Assembly (NCBI RefSeq): GCF_000620145.1
Contig: NZ_KK211082.1
Location: forward strand, 305,198 to 369,197
Origin: Deefgea rivuli DSM 18356
Lineage (GTDB): Bacteria > Pseudomonadota > Gammaproteobacteria > Burkholderiales > Chitinibacteraceae
DNA length: 64,000 bases
Direction: 5' to 3'
This document shows, piece by piece, positions 28,862 to 38,470 of this stretch. The notes below the pieces were generated by a model. The model did not search any database. It worked only from the letters and a program-made list of their open reading frames with translations, and was not told the DNA's origin. A program made the translations under genes and the position numbers. Position 1 is the first letter of the stretch; each line of letters starts with the position of its first letter.

Positions 28862-30256
28862 TCAATTTTGGCCTTGTGCTTTATTACGTTGCGGCGGCTG
28901 GAATAGCGCGGCGATTTGCGGAGGGCGTTTTGGCAATTTAGGTAAATTGCTTGGGAACGCCGGCACATCGCTGGCATCGCGTTGTGCGCGCGATGGCATC
29001 CGCTCTAGCTGCTTGTACTCTTTTACGCCTTTGTCGGTCGTTGGATCGACATGATGGCGGCGCTCGGCGCGCGGTGGACGTTCACGCTCGTCGATCACTT
29101 GGATCGTACCCGGCGAGAAGCCATGCACTGGAATCAAAGGCATTTCACGATTGAGTAGCTTTTTGATGCCCTCATAAGCTTTGCCTTCTTCGGGCGCGAC
29201 CAATGAAATAGCCACACCCGTTGCGCCTGCACGGCCAGTACGGCCAATACGATGCACGTAGTCTTCAGCATTAGTCGGCAATTCATAATTCACCACGTAC
29301 GGCAAATCAGAAATATCCAAACCACGCGCGGCCACGTCAGTGGCAACCAGCACTTGCGTTTCACCGGCTTTAAACTTGGTTAGCGCTTCAGTACGCGCAC
29401 GTTGATCTCGGTCGCCATGAATTGCTTCGCAATTAAAGCCTGCGCGTTTCAAATCACGCGCCACTTGATCGGCACCGATTTTCGTACGGCAAAACACAAT
29501 CACTTGCGTCATTTGATATACACGAATCAGATGCGCCAGCAAAGCGCGTTTGCGGGCAGTTTCTACCGGATGCAATTCTTGCTTCACCGATTCATTGGCT
29601 GAGTTTTGGCGTGAAATTTCAATTTTCACTGGCTCATGCATAAATTGCTTAGATAGCTTGATAATTTCTGGCGCAAACGTCGCCGAGAACAATAGCGTTT
29701 GCTTGCGACTAGTACACAGGTTGAAAATATTTTGAATATCTAAAATGAAACCCATATCGAGCATCCGATCGGCTTCATCCAAGACTAAGATTTCAACTTG
29801 CGATAAATTAATTGATTTTTGCTGGATGTGATCGAGCAAACGGCCTGGCGTGGCGACCAAAATTTCGATCCCTTCACGCAGCGCTGGGATTTGCGCTTTC
29901 ACATCGACGCCGCCATACACCACATGGCTACGCAGACCCGTACCCTTGCTGTAGGTGGCGACGTTGGCATACACCTGATCGGCCAATTCACGCGTTGGCG
30001 TGAGAATCAAAGCGCGGATCGGATGGCGCGCTGGAGACGCACTGTGATTGGCATGACGGATAATTCGCGTCAAAATCGGCAAAGTAAACGCGGCGGTCTT
30101 ACCCGTACCGGTTTGCGCCGCGCCCAATACGTCTTTGCCTTCAAGAATGACTGGGATAGCTTCTGCTTGGATCGCAGTCGGGGTTTCATAGCCTTGTTCA
30201 ACGACCGCCTTCAATACTTCAGGCGCCAAGCCTAACGATGCAAATGTGATACCCAT
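28862..30256 (-). CDS. rhlE: DEAD-box RNA helicase RhlE
   Basis: ATP-dependent RNA helicase for RNA turnover and ribosome assembly. Motifs in order: Q motif, AQTGTGKTAAF (I), PTRELADQV (Ia), VLDEADRML (II), SATFA (III), ATDVAARGLDI (V) and HRIGRTGRAG (VI). The C-terminal tail after residue 375 is basic and Pro/Arg-rich (ERPPRAERRHHVD), as in RhlE. Length 464. Naming among the RhlE/SrmB/DbpA group rests on the tail and opening MGITFASLGLAPEVLKAV. Confidence 0.9.
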   Translation of the reverse strand: MGITFASLGLAPEVLKAVVEQGYETPTAIQAEAIPVILEGKDVLGAAQTGTGKTAAFTLPILTRIIRHANHSASPARHPIRALILTPTRELADQVYANVATYSKGTGLRSHVVYGGVDVKAQIPALREGIEILVATPGRLLDHIQQKSINLSQVEILVLDEADRMLDMGFILDIQNIFNLCTSRKQTLLFSATFAPEIIKLSKQFMHEPVKIEISRQNSANESVKQELHPVETARKRALLAHLIRVYQMTQVIVFCRTKIGADQVARDLKRAGFNCEAIHGDRDQRARTEALTKFKAGETQVLVATDVAARGLDISDLPYVVNYELPTNAEDYVHRIGRTGRAGATGVAISLVAPEEGKAYEGIKKLLNREMPLIPVHGFSPGTIQVIDERERPPRAERRHHVDPTTDKGVKEYKQLERMPSRAQRDASDVPAFPSNLPKLPKRPPQIAALFQPPQRNKAQGQN

Positions 30257-30316
30257 TACGCTCCAATACTACAGAAAAACTAAAGGCAGCACTTTACACT
30301 AAATAGGGCTTTATGC

Positions 30317-30535
30317 CTACCCAAGGCTCAGCTCAAGCCATACGATGTGCATTAAAATGTAGATTAAAACCAATGATTTAAGCGCTTTTGCATTCACGCC
30401 GTATCTAACAGCCTTCCTCATACAAAAAATCAGCAGCTGCTGCGCCAGAAAACAAATTTCGACCAAAATCAATGCAAGCGCGAGCAATCGCAGTAAACTA
30501 GCGGCTCTCACCAATCCCCTCTTTGGAGCCACCAT
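30317..30535 (-). CDS. Possible small membrane protein divergent from prmB
   Basis: An open frame of 72 residues with two hydrophobic stretches (LLRLLALALILVEICFLAQQ and LKSLVLIYILMHIVWLEL) joined by a basic loop. Its first ATG shares the CATG palindrome with the prmB start; a GTG at 30511 has GAGGGG just upstream and is a better start. The predicted topology (two segments, positive loop) and a plain stop speak for a real gene; the lack of a known family and the overlap with the prmB leader speak against. Confidence 0.35.
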   Translation of the reverse strand: MVAPKRGLVRAASLLRLLALALILVEICFLAQQLLIFCMRKAVRYGVNAKALKSLVLIYILMHIVWLELSLG

Positions 30536-31442
30536 GTACGATATCGCCCGTGAACATTTGCGCACAGTGCGTGATCTGCACCGCTTTGCCGTCAGCCGTT
30601 TTAATACCGCTGAATTATTTTATGGTCACGGCACCACTGAAGCGTGGGATGAAGCCGCTTATTTGATTTTAGCCACGCTCAAATTACCGATTGATCGCCT
30701 TGAACCGGTATTTGACGCGCATTTGCTGCCCGAAGAAATCGCCCAAGTGCTCGACATTATTCAAGAGCGTGTGGTCACGCGAAAACCCGCAGCTTATTTA
30801 ACCAAAGAAGCCTATCTGGGTGAGTTTAAGTTTTATGTCGATGAGCGCGTCATCGTACCGCGCTCGTTTATTGCTGAAATCTTGTTCAACGACGGCCTAG
30901 AGCCTTATGTTGAGCACCCAGAACTAATCCACCGTGCGCTGGATATGTGCACGGGTTCGGGCTGCTTAGCGATTTTGATGGCTCAAGCTTTCCCAGATGC
31001 CGCAATTGATGCGATTGATTTATCCCCGGATGCGCTGGATGTCGCTGAGTTGAATATCACCGAATACAGTTTGGGCGATCGGATTGACTTGATGGATTCG
31101 GATTTATTCGAAGCCATTCCGGATGAAACCTACGATCTGATTATTTCGAATCCGCCGTATGTGGATGCACACAGTGTGGAAGAGCTACCACCCGAATATC
31201 TACACGAACCTGAAATGGCGCTCGGTAGCGGCGAAGATGGCCTCGATATCACGCGCCGTATTCTGACTGAAGCCACCAAACACTTGAATCCACGCGGTGT
31301 CTTGGTGGTTGAAATCGGTCACAATCGCGATGAACTTGAAGCCGACTACCCAATGCTGCCGTTTGTTTGGTTATCGACCGAATCTGGCGATGGCTTTGTG
31401 TTCTTGCTGACACGCGAAATGCTGGTTGAAGCGGGCTTGTAA
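30534..31442 (+). CDS. prmB: Ribosomal protein L3 glutamine methyltransferase PrmB
   Basis: S-adenosylmethionine-dependent methyltransferase that modifies a glutamine of ribosomal protein L3. The SAM motif DMCTGSGCLAILMAQAFP and the catalytic NPPY in IISNPPYVDA are intact. The N-terminal helical region and the phrase TKEAYLGEFKFYVDERVIVP set it in the PrmB rather than PrmC group. Length 302. GGAG precedes the ATG. Confidence 0.92.
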   Translation: MYDIAREHLRTVRDLHRFAVSRFNTAELFYGHGTTEAWDEAAYLILATLKLPIDRLEPVFDAHLLPEEIAQVLDIIQERVVTRKPAAYLTKEAYLGEFKFYVDERVIVPRSFIAEILFNDGLEPYVEHPELIHRALDMCTGSGCLAILMAQAFPDAAIDAIDLSPDALDVAELNITEYSLGDRIDLMDSDLFEAIPDETYDLIISNPPYVDAHSVEELPPEYLHEPEMALGSGEDGLDITRRILTEATKHLNPRGVLVVEIGHNRDELEADYPMLPFVWLSTESGDGFVFLLTREMLVEAGL

Positions 31443-31478
31443 AACGGTCTGACTCAAATAGTAAAACGCAGCAAATAA

Positions 31479-31527
31479 GGGTATATCCATCTGGCCTATA
31501 AATTTAAATGGCCAGGTAGATATACCC
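31479..31527. repeat. 49-bp paired-motif element after prmB (perfect ends, strong hairpin)
   Basis: GGGTATA and TATACCC are perfect, and here nearly the whole left arm (GGGTATATCCATCTGGCC) pairs with the right arm (GGCCAGGTAGATATACCC). TTT follows on the plus strand. This copy probably works as the terminator between convergent prmB and the GGDEF gene. Confidence 0.82.
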
Positions 31528-31552
31528 TTTATCATTCCACTGAGTAATTCAC

Positions 31553-32851
31553 TCAACCCAACTCAACCCGATTACGACCTGCGTGCTTTGCTTGATACAG
31601 CGCATCGTCAGCGCGCTTAATCAATGAGCTAAACTCCTCGCCCTCTTCTCGCGTGGCGACACCACAAGAACACGTCACCACAATATGGCTAGGCCAAACT
31701 GCATTGGCTATGCTGGCACGCAATTTCTCCGCTAATTTTGCAGCTTCGGGCAATTCAGTAGCTGGACAAACCACCAAAAACTCTTCACCGCCCCAACGTA
31801 CCAAGCCATCCGATTTACGAATTTCACCTTTCACTAAGAGTGCAAATTGCTTGAGCACTTCATCGCCGACGGCATGACCGTAATTATCATTGACCCGTTT
31901 AAAATGATCTAAATCGACAAACAAAACGCTCATTCCTGCGCTAGTCGGCATTTCACCTTGCCATTGTTGCAATAGAAAATCACGCAACCCTTCTCGATTC
32001 AAAGCACCCGTTAATGGATCGAGTAGCACTTTATTACTTAACACTTCGGCCTGAATTTCAAGCACGCGATTAATTGTTTCTAATTCAGACATTTGTGCGC
32101 GCTTCAAATTAAAGCGCGCTCTATACGCCAACAACTCCATCACCAGCCATACAAAACAGAACACCAACCAAGCCGCCACAATGCCAAATAGCAATTGAGT
32201 TAGGCTGATCCATTTGCCATGAAATTCGATTGAACGGATTTCAATCTGATGCCGACCCATTTCCACCACGCCAGGCGTTGCGACCTCAATTTGCGTCACA
32301 TTATTCAGCCGCATATCCGTACTAAAAATAGGCACATTTTTTTCTTCCACCCACCACGAGGCAACGCGGAAATATTTCAATGGCACGGAAAAAGGCTTAC
32401 CTGATGGCAACGCCAATTCGAGTTCGTTCACTTTCAAGGCAAGTGGTTCATTCAGTTTTGAAAGCTCAGGTTCAAAATTACGCAGATACACTCTGACTTT
32501 CTTAAAATCGGGGCCATTTAGCTTCATATCAAATACAACGCGATCAAAGTCAGATAGATCAATCCCCTCTGCGGTTTTAGATAATTCAAAGCTCACTTCA
32601 CAAAATGGCCATTCGTATTTGCTTTTTTTCAATTCGCAATCAAGCAACAGCGCATCATCGGTCTGCGTCAACACGCCAATGCTCGCACCACCTTGCGCCC
32701 TATCATCAATCACTCTGACTTGATACGGCGTATTGGCATCAATTCGCAGCACGCGCGTCATGCCAAAATGCTGCCATAACAGCAAACAGACCGACAGCAG
32801 CATGAGTAAACTCATCGCAATTCGCAAAAAATTGATTGTGCGATTAGACAT
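31553..32851 (-). CDS. Membrane-bound diguanylate cyclase (GGDEF)
   Basis: Makes cyclic di-GMP from two GTP. An N-terminal membrane segment (residues about 8-28), a periplasmic region of about 200 residues, a second membrane segment (LLFGIVAAWLVFCFVWLVME), a short coiled coil, then a GGDEF domain with LVRWGGEEFLVV and SVLFVDLDHFKRVNDNYGH. No RxxD inhibitory site is obvious. The start MSNRTINFLRIA is chosen because GGAGGTGAA precedes it. The periplasmic part may bind a ligand; none is known. Confidence 0.9.
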   Translation of the reverse strand: MSNRTINFLRIAMSLLMLLSVCLLLWQHFGMTRVLRIDANTPYQVRVIDDRAQGGASIGVLTQTDDALLLDCELKKSKYEWPFCEVSFELSKTAEGIDLSDFDRVVFDMKLNGPDFKKVRVYLRNFEPELSKLNEPLALKVNELELALPSGKPFSVPLKYFRVASWWVEEKNVPIFSTDMRLNNVTQIEVATPGVVEMGRHQIEIRSIEFHGKWISLTQLLFGIVAAWLVFCFVWLVMELLAYRARFNLKRAQMSELETINRVLEIQAEVLSNKVLLDPLTGALNREGLRDFLLQQWQGEMPTSAGMSVLFVDLDHFKRVNDNYGHAVGDEVLKQFALLVKGEIRKSDGLVRWGGEEFLVVCPATELPEAAKLAEKLRASIANAVWPSHIVVTCSCGVATREEGEEFSSLIKRADDALYQAKHAGRNRVELG

Positions 32852-33195
32852 TTCACCTCCAAAGCCAATCTTGAGTCCTGCAAAATTGACGACCAATTAA
32901 TGTAATAAGTACCACTCTTTTTGGCGGCGTATCCTTACTGTAGTTCATCTAAGTCCTTGAACGCGAGGCAAAATCAAGCTTTGCGCCTCTCACACCACAT
33001 CTGATTGCCCGCCTCCGCACAGTGCGCAGAATTCAATAAGCAACACGTAAACGCAGGTGAATCTAGCAACTTGTCAGAGGGTTTGATAATGTGTATTTTG
33101 TCGCCCACAGACAAGCCCACATATTTACCTTGCCGCTTTGAATATGCCTATTGAATACTGTAGGCACTCATCCTTATTTAGCTGTCGCAAAGCCC
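32852..33195. other. 344-base divergent gap between the GGDEF gene and metN
   Basis: A weak hairpin GAGGC...GCCTC lies at 32965-32989. The rest is A/T-rich leader sequence. I found no S-box (SAM-I) or other riboswitch core and no convincing MetJ or MetR dyad before metN. Confidence 0.55.
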
Positions 33196-34215
33196 ATGAT
33201 CCAACTCAAAAACTTAAGTAAATCCTACCGCGTTGACGGTCGGGAAATACCCGCACTCAAGCGAATTGACCTTGAGATTGAAGCGGGGGAAATTTTCGGT
33301 GTGATCGGCCATTCTGGTGCGGGCAAATCAACCTTGATTCGCTTAATCAATCTATTAGAACGCCCGACTGGCGGCAGCGTTTTGCTCGATAACGTCGACT
33401 TAACTAGCTTGTCGACGGCTAATTTGCGCCTAGAACGCCAGAAAATTGGCATGATTTTTCAGCATTTCAATTTGCTCTCGGCCAAAACCGTCGCCAATAA
33501 CGTTGCGTTTCCATTGCAAGTCGCGGGCGTACTCAATAAAGCAGCGATTGCACGGCGCGTCGCCGAATTACTTGAGCTCGTTGGCCTCTCCGATCACGCT
33601 GATAAATATCCAGCGCAGCTCTCTGGCGGACAAAAACAACGTGTCGGCATTGCCCGCGCACTGGCGAATAATCCCAAACTACTGCTCTGCGATGAAGCCA
33701 CTAGCGCGCTTGATCCGCAAACCACACAATCCGTGCTGCAACTGCTGCTGGAAATCAATCAAAAACTCAATCTCACCATCGTGCTGATTACGCATGAAAT
33801 GGACGTGATTCGCACCGTGTGTGATCGCGTGGCCGTTATTGATGGCGGTGAAATCGTTGAAATGGGCGCGGTAACCCAAGTTTTTTTGCACCCGAAACAT
33901 GCGACCACGCGGCGCTTTGTGTTTGAGAGCGAGCACATCGATGAAAATCGGCAATTTGAAGACTTTGCCCACGTACCCGGCAAAATCGTTAGGCTGACTT
34001 TTATCGGTGAATCGACGTATAAATCACTGCTCGGCGATATGGCACGCGATTTTGGTATTGATTTTTCGATTCTCGCCGGCCGAATTGAACGCATCAAAGG
34101 CACGGCCTGCGGCCAACTCACTTTGGCGTTTACTGGTAATGAGGCCAGCATTGCTGCGTCTTTAGCGCGGTTTACTGCGGAAGGGATTGATTTTGAGGAG
34201 TTACGCGGATGTTAA
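33196..34215 (+). CDS. metN: D/L-methionine ABC transporter ATPase MetN
   Basis: Powers methionine import. Walker [11 protein letters not shown], signature [15 protein letters not shown], Walker [13 protein letters not shown] and H-loop ITHEMDV; the C-terminal 80 residues form a NIL/ACT-like domain that senses methionine in E. coli MetN. The ATG at [11 protein letters not shown] (339 residues) is preferred over a TTG-started 15-residue extension. Overlaps metI by 7 bases. Confidence 0.95.
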   Translation: MIQLKNLSKSYRVDGREIPALKRIDLEIEAGEIFGVIGHSGAGKSTLIRLINLLERPTGGSVLLDNVDLTSLSTANLRLERQKIGMIFQHFNLLSAKTVANNVAFPLQVAGVLNKAAIARRVAELLELVGLSDHADKYPAQLSGGQKQRVGIARALANNPKLLLCDEATSALDPQTTQSVLQLLLEINQKLNLTIVLITHEMDVIRTVCDRVAVIDGGEIVEMGAVTQVFLHPKHATTRRFVFESEHIDENRQFEDFAHVPGKIVRLTFIGESTYKSLLGDMARDFGIDFSILAGRIERIKGTACGQLTLAFTGNEASIAASLARFTAEGIDFEELRGC

Positions 34216-34877
34216 ATGAACTCTTTAGCAATATTGATTGGGCCGAAATCGGCCTTGCTACGCTTGATACGCTGACGATGCTCGGCGGCTCGCTGCTCTT
34301 TACACTGCTGCTTGGTCTGCCCTTGGGAATTTTGCTGTTTTTGACTAGCAAGCGGCAATTGCTGGAACAGCCTTATCTCTACGGCACACTGTCGTTTATC
34401 GTGAATATTCTGCGCTCAGTGCCGTTCGTGATTTTGCTGATTATTATGATTCCGTTCACCGTTTTGCTCACAGGTACGTCGCTCGGCGTAGCCGGTGCGA
34501 TTCCGCCGCTGGTGGTAGGTGCGACGCCATTTTTTGCCCGTTTGGTTGAAACAGCATTGCGCGAAGTGGATCGCGGCATTATCGAAGCCACACAAGCGAT
34601 GGGCGCAAGCACCAGTCAAATCGTTTTCAAAGCGCTGCTGCCCGAAGCGATGCCCGGCATGATGGCGGCGGTTACCGTTACTGCAATTACTTTGGTGTCG
34701 TATGCAGCGATGTCTGGCGTCATTGGCGGCGGTGGTTTGGGCGACTTAGCGATTCGCTTTGGTTATCAGCGTTTTCAGACTGATGTAATGGTTGTGACCG
34801 TCGTGCTGCTATTGGTTCTGGTGCAAGTATTGCAAATGATTGGTGATCGTTTGGTGATTCATTTCAGTCGAAAATAA
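34209..34877 (+). CDS. metI: Methionine ABC transporter permease MetI
   Basis: Inner-membrane channel subunit with about five hydrophobic segments and the EAA loop [20 protein letters not shown] that docks to MetN. Length 222 is typical. The start lies inside the metN end, so the two are co-translated. metQ follows only after a 265-base gap. Confidence 0.95.
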   Translation: MLNELFSNIDWAEIGLATLDTLTMLGGSLLFTLLLGLPLGILLFLTSKRQLLEQPYLYGTLSFIVNILRSVPFVILLIIMIPFTVLLTGTSLGVAGAIPPLVVGATPFFARLVETALREVDRGIIEATQAMGASTSQIVFKALLPEAMPGMMAAVTVTAITLVSYAAMSGVIGGGGLGDLAIRFGYQRFQTDVMVVTVVLLLVLVQVLQMIGDRLVIHFSRK

Positions 34878-35028
34878 ACTGAGATCTGAATTAGCTAAGC
34901 TTAATTAGTTCTATAAATATCAAACTAAATAACGGTATGATCGTTTCCATGCTAACGCTGTAGCGGAAAACCCGTCTGCCGCAGTGTGAATAAACTCAGG
35001 ACAATCCATCCTGAATATTTATTAAAAG

Positions 35029-35109
35029 CAAAAGTTCTCCCGCATCGTTGTATCTCAAGCCGTACGACTTGTACTGTCTTCGACTTTGCGCCTTGCTGGA
35101 ACACTTTTG
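35029..35109. repeat. Copy 4 of the 81-83 bp palindrome, between metI and metQ
   Basis: CAAAAGTTCT at the left, CACTTTTG at the right and centre CCGTACGACTTGTACTGTC. In reverse orientation it nearly equals copy 3 (5423) across GAAGACAGTACAA. It ends 33 bases before the metQ ATG and could set the relative level of the binding protein. Confidence 0.75.
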
Positions 35110-35142
35110 CACAGTGACTTACCTCTATCCCACAAGGACACC

Positions 35143-35922
35143 ATGATGAAAAAAACACTCACCGCGATTGCCCTCGCTACGCTGGCATTTTCTGCTCACG
35201 CCGCAGATAAAATCACCATCGGTGCGACTGCCGTGCCGCACGCTGAAATTTTAGAATTTGTTAAACCTACGCTCGCTAAACAAGGCGTGGATTTGGAAAT
35301 CAAAGTATTTACCGACTATGTACAACCTAACGTACAAGTGGCAGAGAAAAAACTCGACGGTAATTTCTTCCAGCACCAGCCTTACCTTGGCGAGTTCAAT
35401 AAAGGCAAAGGTACAAATCTGGTAAGTGTTGCTGGTGTGCACATTGAGCCGTTCGGTGCATATTCGAGCAAAATCAAGAAATTCGCTGACTTGAAAGAAG
35501 GCGCGACGATTGCGATTCCAAACGACGCAACCAACGGCGGCCGCGCTTTGCTTTTGCTGGATAAAGCCGGAGTGATCAAGCTCAAAGACAATAAAAACAT
35601 ACTCGCAACCAGCAAAGATATCGCGGTAAATCCAAAGAAAGTCAAAATTCGTGAACTTGAAGCTGCGACTTTGCCACGTGTACTGAATCAAGTGGATGTC
35701 GCGCTGATCAACACTAATTACGCGCTGGAAGCGAAGCTCAATCCAAGCAAAGATGCATTGATCATCGAAGGCAATGATTCACCGTACGTGAATATCTTGG
35801 TGGCACGCCCAGATAACAAAGACAGTGCCGCAATCAAAAAATTGAGCACTGCTTTGCATAGCCCAGAAACGAAGAAATTCATCTTAGAAAAATACAAAGG
35901 CGCAGTTGTTCCAGCGTTTTAA
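35143..35922 (+). CDS. metQ: Methionine-binding protein MetQ
   Basis: Periplasmic receptor for the MetNI importer, NLPA family: KITIGATAVPHAEILEFVKP, VNTDYALEA-like INTNYALEAKLNP and the ending KKFILEKYKGAVVPAF. Residues 1-21 are a signal peptide cut after AHA. Unlike the lipoprotein form of E. coli, no lipobox cysteine exists, so this receptor should be soluble. The start has AAGGA upstream; the ORF extension overlaps the palindrome and is rejected. Confidence 0.92.
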   Translation: MMKKTLTAIALATLAFSAHAADKITIGATAVPHAEILEFVKPTLAKQGVDLEIKVFTDYVQPNVQVAEKKLDGNFFQHQPYLGEFNKGKGTNLVSVAGVHIEPFGAYSSKIKKFADLKEGATIAIPNDATNGGRALLLLDKAGVIKLKDNKNILATSKDIAVNPKKVKIRELEAATLPRVLNQVDVALINTNYALEAKLNPSKDALIIEGNDSPYVNILVARPDNKDSAAIKKLSTALHSPETKKFILEKYKGAVVPAF

Positions 35923-35941
35923 TCCCTAATAAGTGCTAAAC

Positions 35942-36022
35942 CAAAAGTTCCCACGCGGCGTTACTTACGCCTCGCAGTACGATTTGTACTGGCGTCGCGT
36001 GTGCCTTGCGTGAAAACTTTTG
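35942..36022. repeat. Copy 5 of the 81-83 bp palindrome, after metQ
   Basis: CAAAAGTTCC to AAAACTTTTG with centre GCAGTACGATTTGTACTGGC. Copies 4 and 5 bracket metQ in the same orientation. Confidence 0.75.
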
Positions 36023-36034
36023 TTCGGTTACTAA

Positions 36035-36067
36035 AAAAAGAGGTAAAGCGGTGCTTTACCTCTTTTT
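36035..36067. terminator. Intrinsic terminator after metQ
   Basis: A 14-bp stem AAAAAGAGGTAAAG/CTTTACCTCTTTTT with a 5-base loop; T-run on the plus strand. Confidence 0.85.
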
Positions 36068-36119
36068 ACATTTGCCACTTCGCGCTATAACAGAAGCCTC
36101 ACTTCTGTGCAGCGACCTT

Positions 36120-37934
36120 ATGCTCCGTAAACTCTCCTATGCTTCTTTGCTCGCCGTCATTGCCGCCTTGATAGGGCTCGACTTTGGCTGGCTGAACTTT
36201 GGGCAAATTATCGATCAACGCTTTGGCGATATATTGCAGCGACAACACGCGAAGTCGCGTCCGGCGAGTAAAGACGTGGTCATTATCGATATTGACCAAA
36301 AAAGCTTAGAAGACATGATAGACGAAGCGGGCAGCTGGCCGTGGCCGCGCTCGGTGCATGGCGAAATGATTCAATATATTGCGCAGCAAAAACCACAAGC
36401 GATTGTGTTTGATGTGTTATTTAATGAGCGCGATACCTTTAAGCCCGAACAAGATGAAGCGCTGCGCGAAGCGGTGAGCCAAGTCAATAATGTTTACTTT
36501 CCCTATTTACACTTGAAAGACGGCAATGCAACTCAGCTCAAAGAGCTACCGAAACAACTGGGTATCTTGCCACAAGCCAATGCAAATAATGATGCCAGAT
36601 CAATACTACTGCTCCCATGGGTGATCCAACAAGAAAAATGGCAAGGCGGGATTATTAATTTTGACTCCGATCACGATGGCATTGGTCGGCAATACATTGT
36701 TCATAGCAATGTCGATGGTTGGCAAATTCCATCACTGCCTGCGAGGCTAGCGCGAGATTTTAATTGGCCAAAACCGACTTCCGATTCGATACGCCTCAAC
36801 TGGCAAACAGGCCGATCCCATATTTCGTTTTCTGATCTGTATTTCGCCGCCAATAGCGAGCATAGCAATCGCCCAGCCAATGAATTTACAAACAAAATTG
36901 TCCTCATCGGTACTGCTGCGCCCGGCTTGCAAGACCTACGCCCAACCTCAATGGGGCAGCTCTACCCCGGTGTAGAAATCCTCGCCACCGCGATTGATAA
37001 CCTCAAACACGGCGACTGGCTGCGCGAATCACCGCGCGCCTATTATGTCGTGCTAGCTTTGGTGCTGTGCGGCCTGCTGGCTTGGGGATTTAGCGCCAGT
37101 CTCAATACGATGACTTTGGCCGCAAGCATGGCGGGCGCTACTTTGCTCGCCGCGCTGATTATGTGGTTTGGCCTAAAGCACAACTACTTCCTGCCATTGG
37201 CTTCGGCGATAATCTGGGCTTGGGTTTATTTTTGGGTTTCGGCGCTGGTGTCTTATCTGGCCGAAAAAGCCACGCGAGAACACGCCATTTCGATGTTCTC
37301 GCGCTTTCTTGATTCTCGCGTCGTGGGCGAACTCATTGCCAGTGGCGAAATTGATTTGAATAAACAAGCCGAAGCACGCGAAATCACCGTACTGTTTTCC
37401 GATATTCGTGGCTTTACCACGCTATCGGAAACCCACGAGCCCGCCTATATTGTGCAATTGCTCAATCAATACTTCACGCTGCAAGTCGACATTATTTTTA
37501 AACACGGCGGCACGCTGGATAAGTTTATTGGCGATGCGATTATGGCATTTTGGGGCGCACCAGCGAATGATCCCGAGCATGCCCGCCATGCTGTTGAAGC
37601 GGCGCTAGAAATGTCACAAGCTTTAGAAAAATTCAAACGCGAACTCAAAGGCCTGAATGCCGATTTTGACGTTGGGATTGGGCTACACACAGGCTCCGCC
37701 GTCGTCGGTTTTATTGGCTCAGCATCAAGAATGGATTACACCGTTATTGGCGACACAGTCAATTTATCCTCGCGAATTGAAGGTTTAACCAAAGATAAAG
37801 CACGGATTTTGGTCTCTGATACAACGCGCGAAGCGTGTGCAGCGCATTTTGATTTTATTGCCCATGGTAGCCACGCCGTTAAAGGTCGTGAGCAAGCCGT
37901 TTTACTATTTGAACCTCTGGAGAAAACACAATGA
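36120..37934 (+). CDS. CHASE2-domain class III adenylate/guanylate cyclase
   Basis: Membrane receptor cyclase, 604 residues. A first membrane helix (residues 5-25), an extracytoplasmic CHASE2 domain (about 30-290, VVIIDIDQKSLE), three more helices (about 300-390), then a class III cyclase domain with ITVLFSDIRGFTTLSE and FIGDAIMAFWGAP, which supply both metal aspartates. The start gives a clean first helix; a terminator sits inside the longer ORF. Ends in ATGA overlap with the SH3b gene. A possible degenerate 49-bp element lies at 36561. Confidence 0.9.
   Translation: MLRKLSYASLLAVIAALIGLDFGWLNFGQIIDQRFGDILQRQHAKSRPASKDVVIIDIDQKSLEDMIDEAGSWPWPRSVHGEMIQYIAQQKPQAIVFDVLFNERDTFKPEQDEALREAVSQVNNVYFPYLHLKDGNATQLKELPKQLGILPQANANNDARSILLLPWVIQQEKWQGGIINFDSDHDGIGRQYIVHSNVDGWQIPSLPARLARDFNWPKPTSDSIRLNWQTGRSHISFSDLYFAANSEHSNRPANEFTNKIVLIGTAAPGLQDLRPTSMGQLYPGVEILATAIDNLKHGDWLRESPRAYYVVLALVLCGLLAWGFSASLNTMTLAASMAGATLLAALIMWFGLKHNYFLPLASAIIWAWVYFWVSALVSYLAEKATREHAISMFSRFLDSRVVGELIASGEIDLNKQAEAREITVLFSDIRGFTTLSETHEPAYIVQLLNQYFTLQVDIIFKHGGTLDKFIGDAIMAFWGAPANDPEHARHAVEAALEMSQALEKFKRELKGLNADFDVGIGLHTGSAVVGFIGSASRMDYTVIGDTVNLSSRIEGLTKDKARILVSDTTREACAAHFDFIAHGSHAVKGREQAVLLFEPLEKTQ
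36561..36609. repeat. Possible degenerate 49-bp element inside the cyclase gene: GGGTAT..ATACTA
   Basis: Left end perfect, right end two bases off, core AATAATGATGCC like other copies. Codes for GILPQANANNDARSIL, where AGA, ATA and CTA codons cluster. Confidence 0.35.
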
Positions 37935-38470
37935 GGCAGCTAATCCCCCTTCTTCTCTTTGCAATATGCGGCAGCGTCTTCGCGCAATCGGGCACAGTCG
38001 TGCGTAAAACAGATTTACGCGATAAGCCCTTTTTAGATGCAGCCGTTGTAGCACCAATTGCTGCTAATACCACGATTGAGATCCAAAGCAACAAAGGCGC
38101 CTGGATGCAAGTCAAAGCGGCCAATGGCCAAGTCGGCTGGATCAAGCTACTGAATGTGCGCACTAGCGGCGGCGGTACCAGCAATAGTGGCCTTGGTACG
38201 CTCGGTAACGTCATCAAAACTGGCTCATCTGGCCAAACGGTGACGACGGGCGTGAAAGGACTTTCAGCAGAGCAAATTCAACAAGCTGAACCCAATCCAG
38301 CTGAAGTCGACAAAATGGAAAGCTACGCTAGCTCGCAAAGCGACGCCACGCGCGCCGCGCAGCAAGCCAAACTCAACCCACAATCGGTTGCTGCAATCTC
38401 CAGCAGCAGTTCGAGTTCAAACAATGGTGGTAGCAGCACCGCAGCCCCAAGCAATGGGAGACGCCCATGA
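37931..38470 (+). CDS. Secreted SH3b-domain protein
   Basis: 179 residues. A signal peptide (cut after VFA) precedes a bacterial SH3 domain (residues about 20-75: VVRKTDLRDKPFLDAAVVA, then WMQVKAANGQVGWIKLLNVR). The rest is low-complexity Gly/Ser/Gln-rich with SSSSSSNNGGSS. It overlaps both the cyclase gene and the M48 protease gene by 4 bases, so the three form a tight operon. SH3b domains often bind cell-wall peptides. Confidence 0.82.
   Translation: MRQLIPLLLFAICGSVFAQSGTVVRKTDLRDKPFLDAAVVAPIAANTTIEIQSNKGAWMQVKAANGQVGWIKLLNVRTSGGGTSNSGLGTLGNVIKTGSSGQTVTTGVKGLSAEQIQQAEPNPAEVDKMESYASSQSDATRAAQQAKLNPQSVAAISSSSSSSNNGGSSTAAPSNGRRP

Noticed and set aside
33000-33195. Possible SAM riboswitch before metN
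   Set aside because: No S-box core or kink-turn pattern could be found; only a weak hairpin is present.
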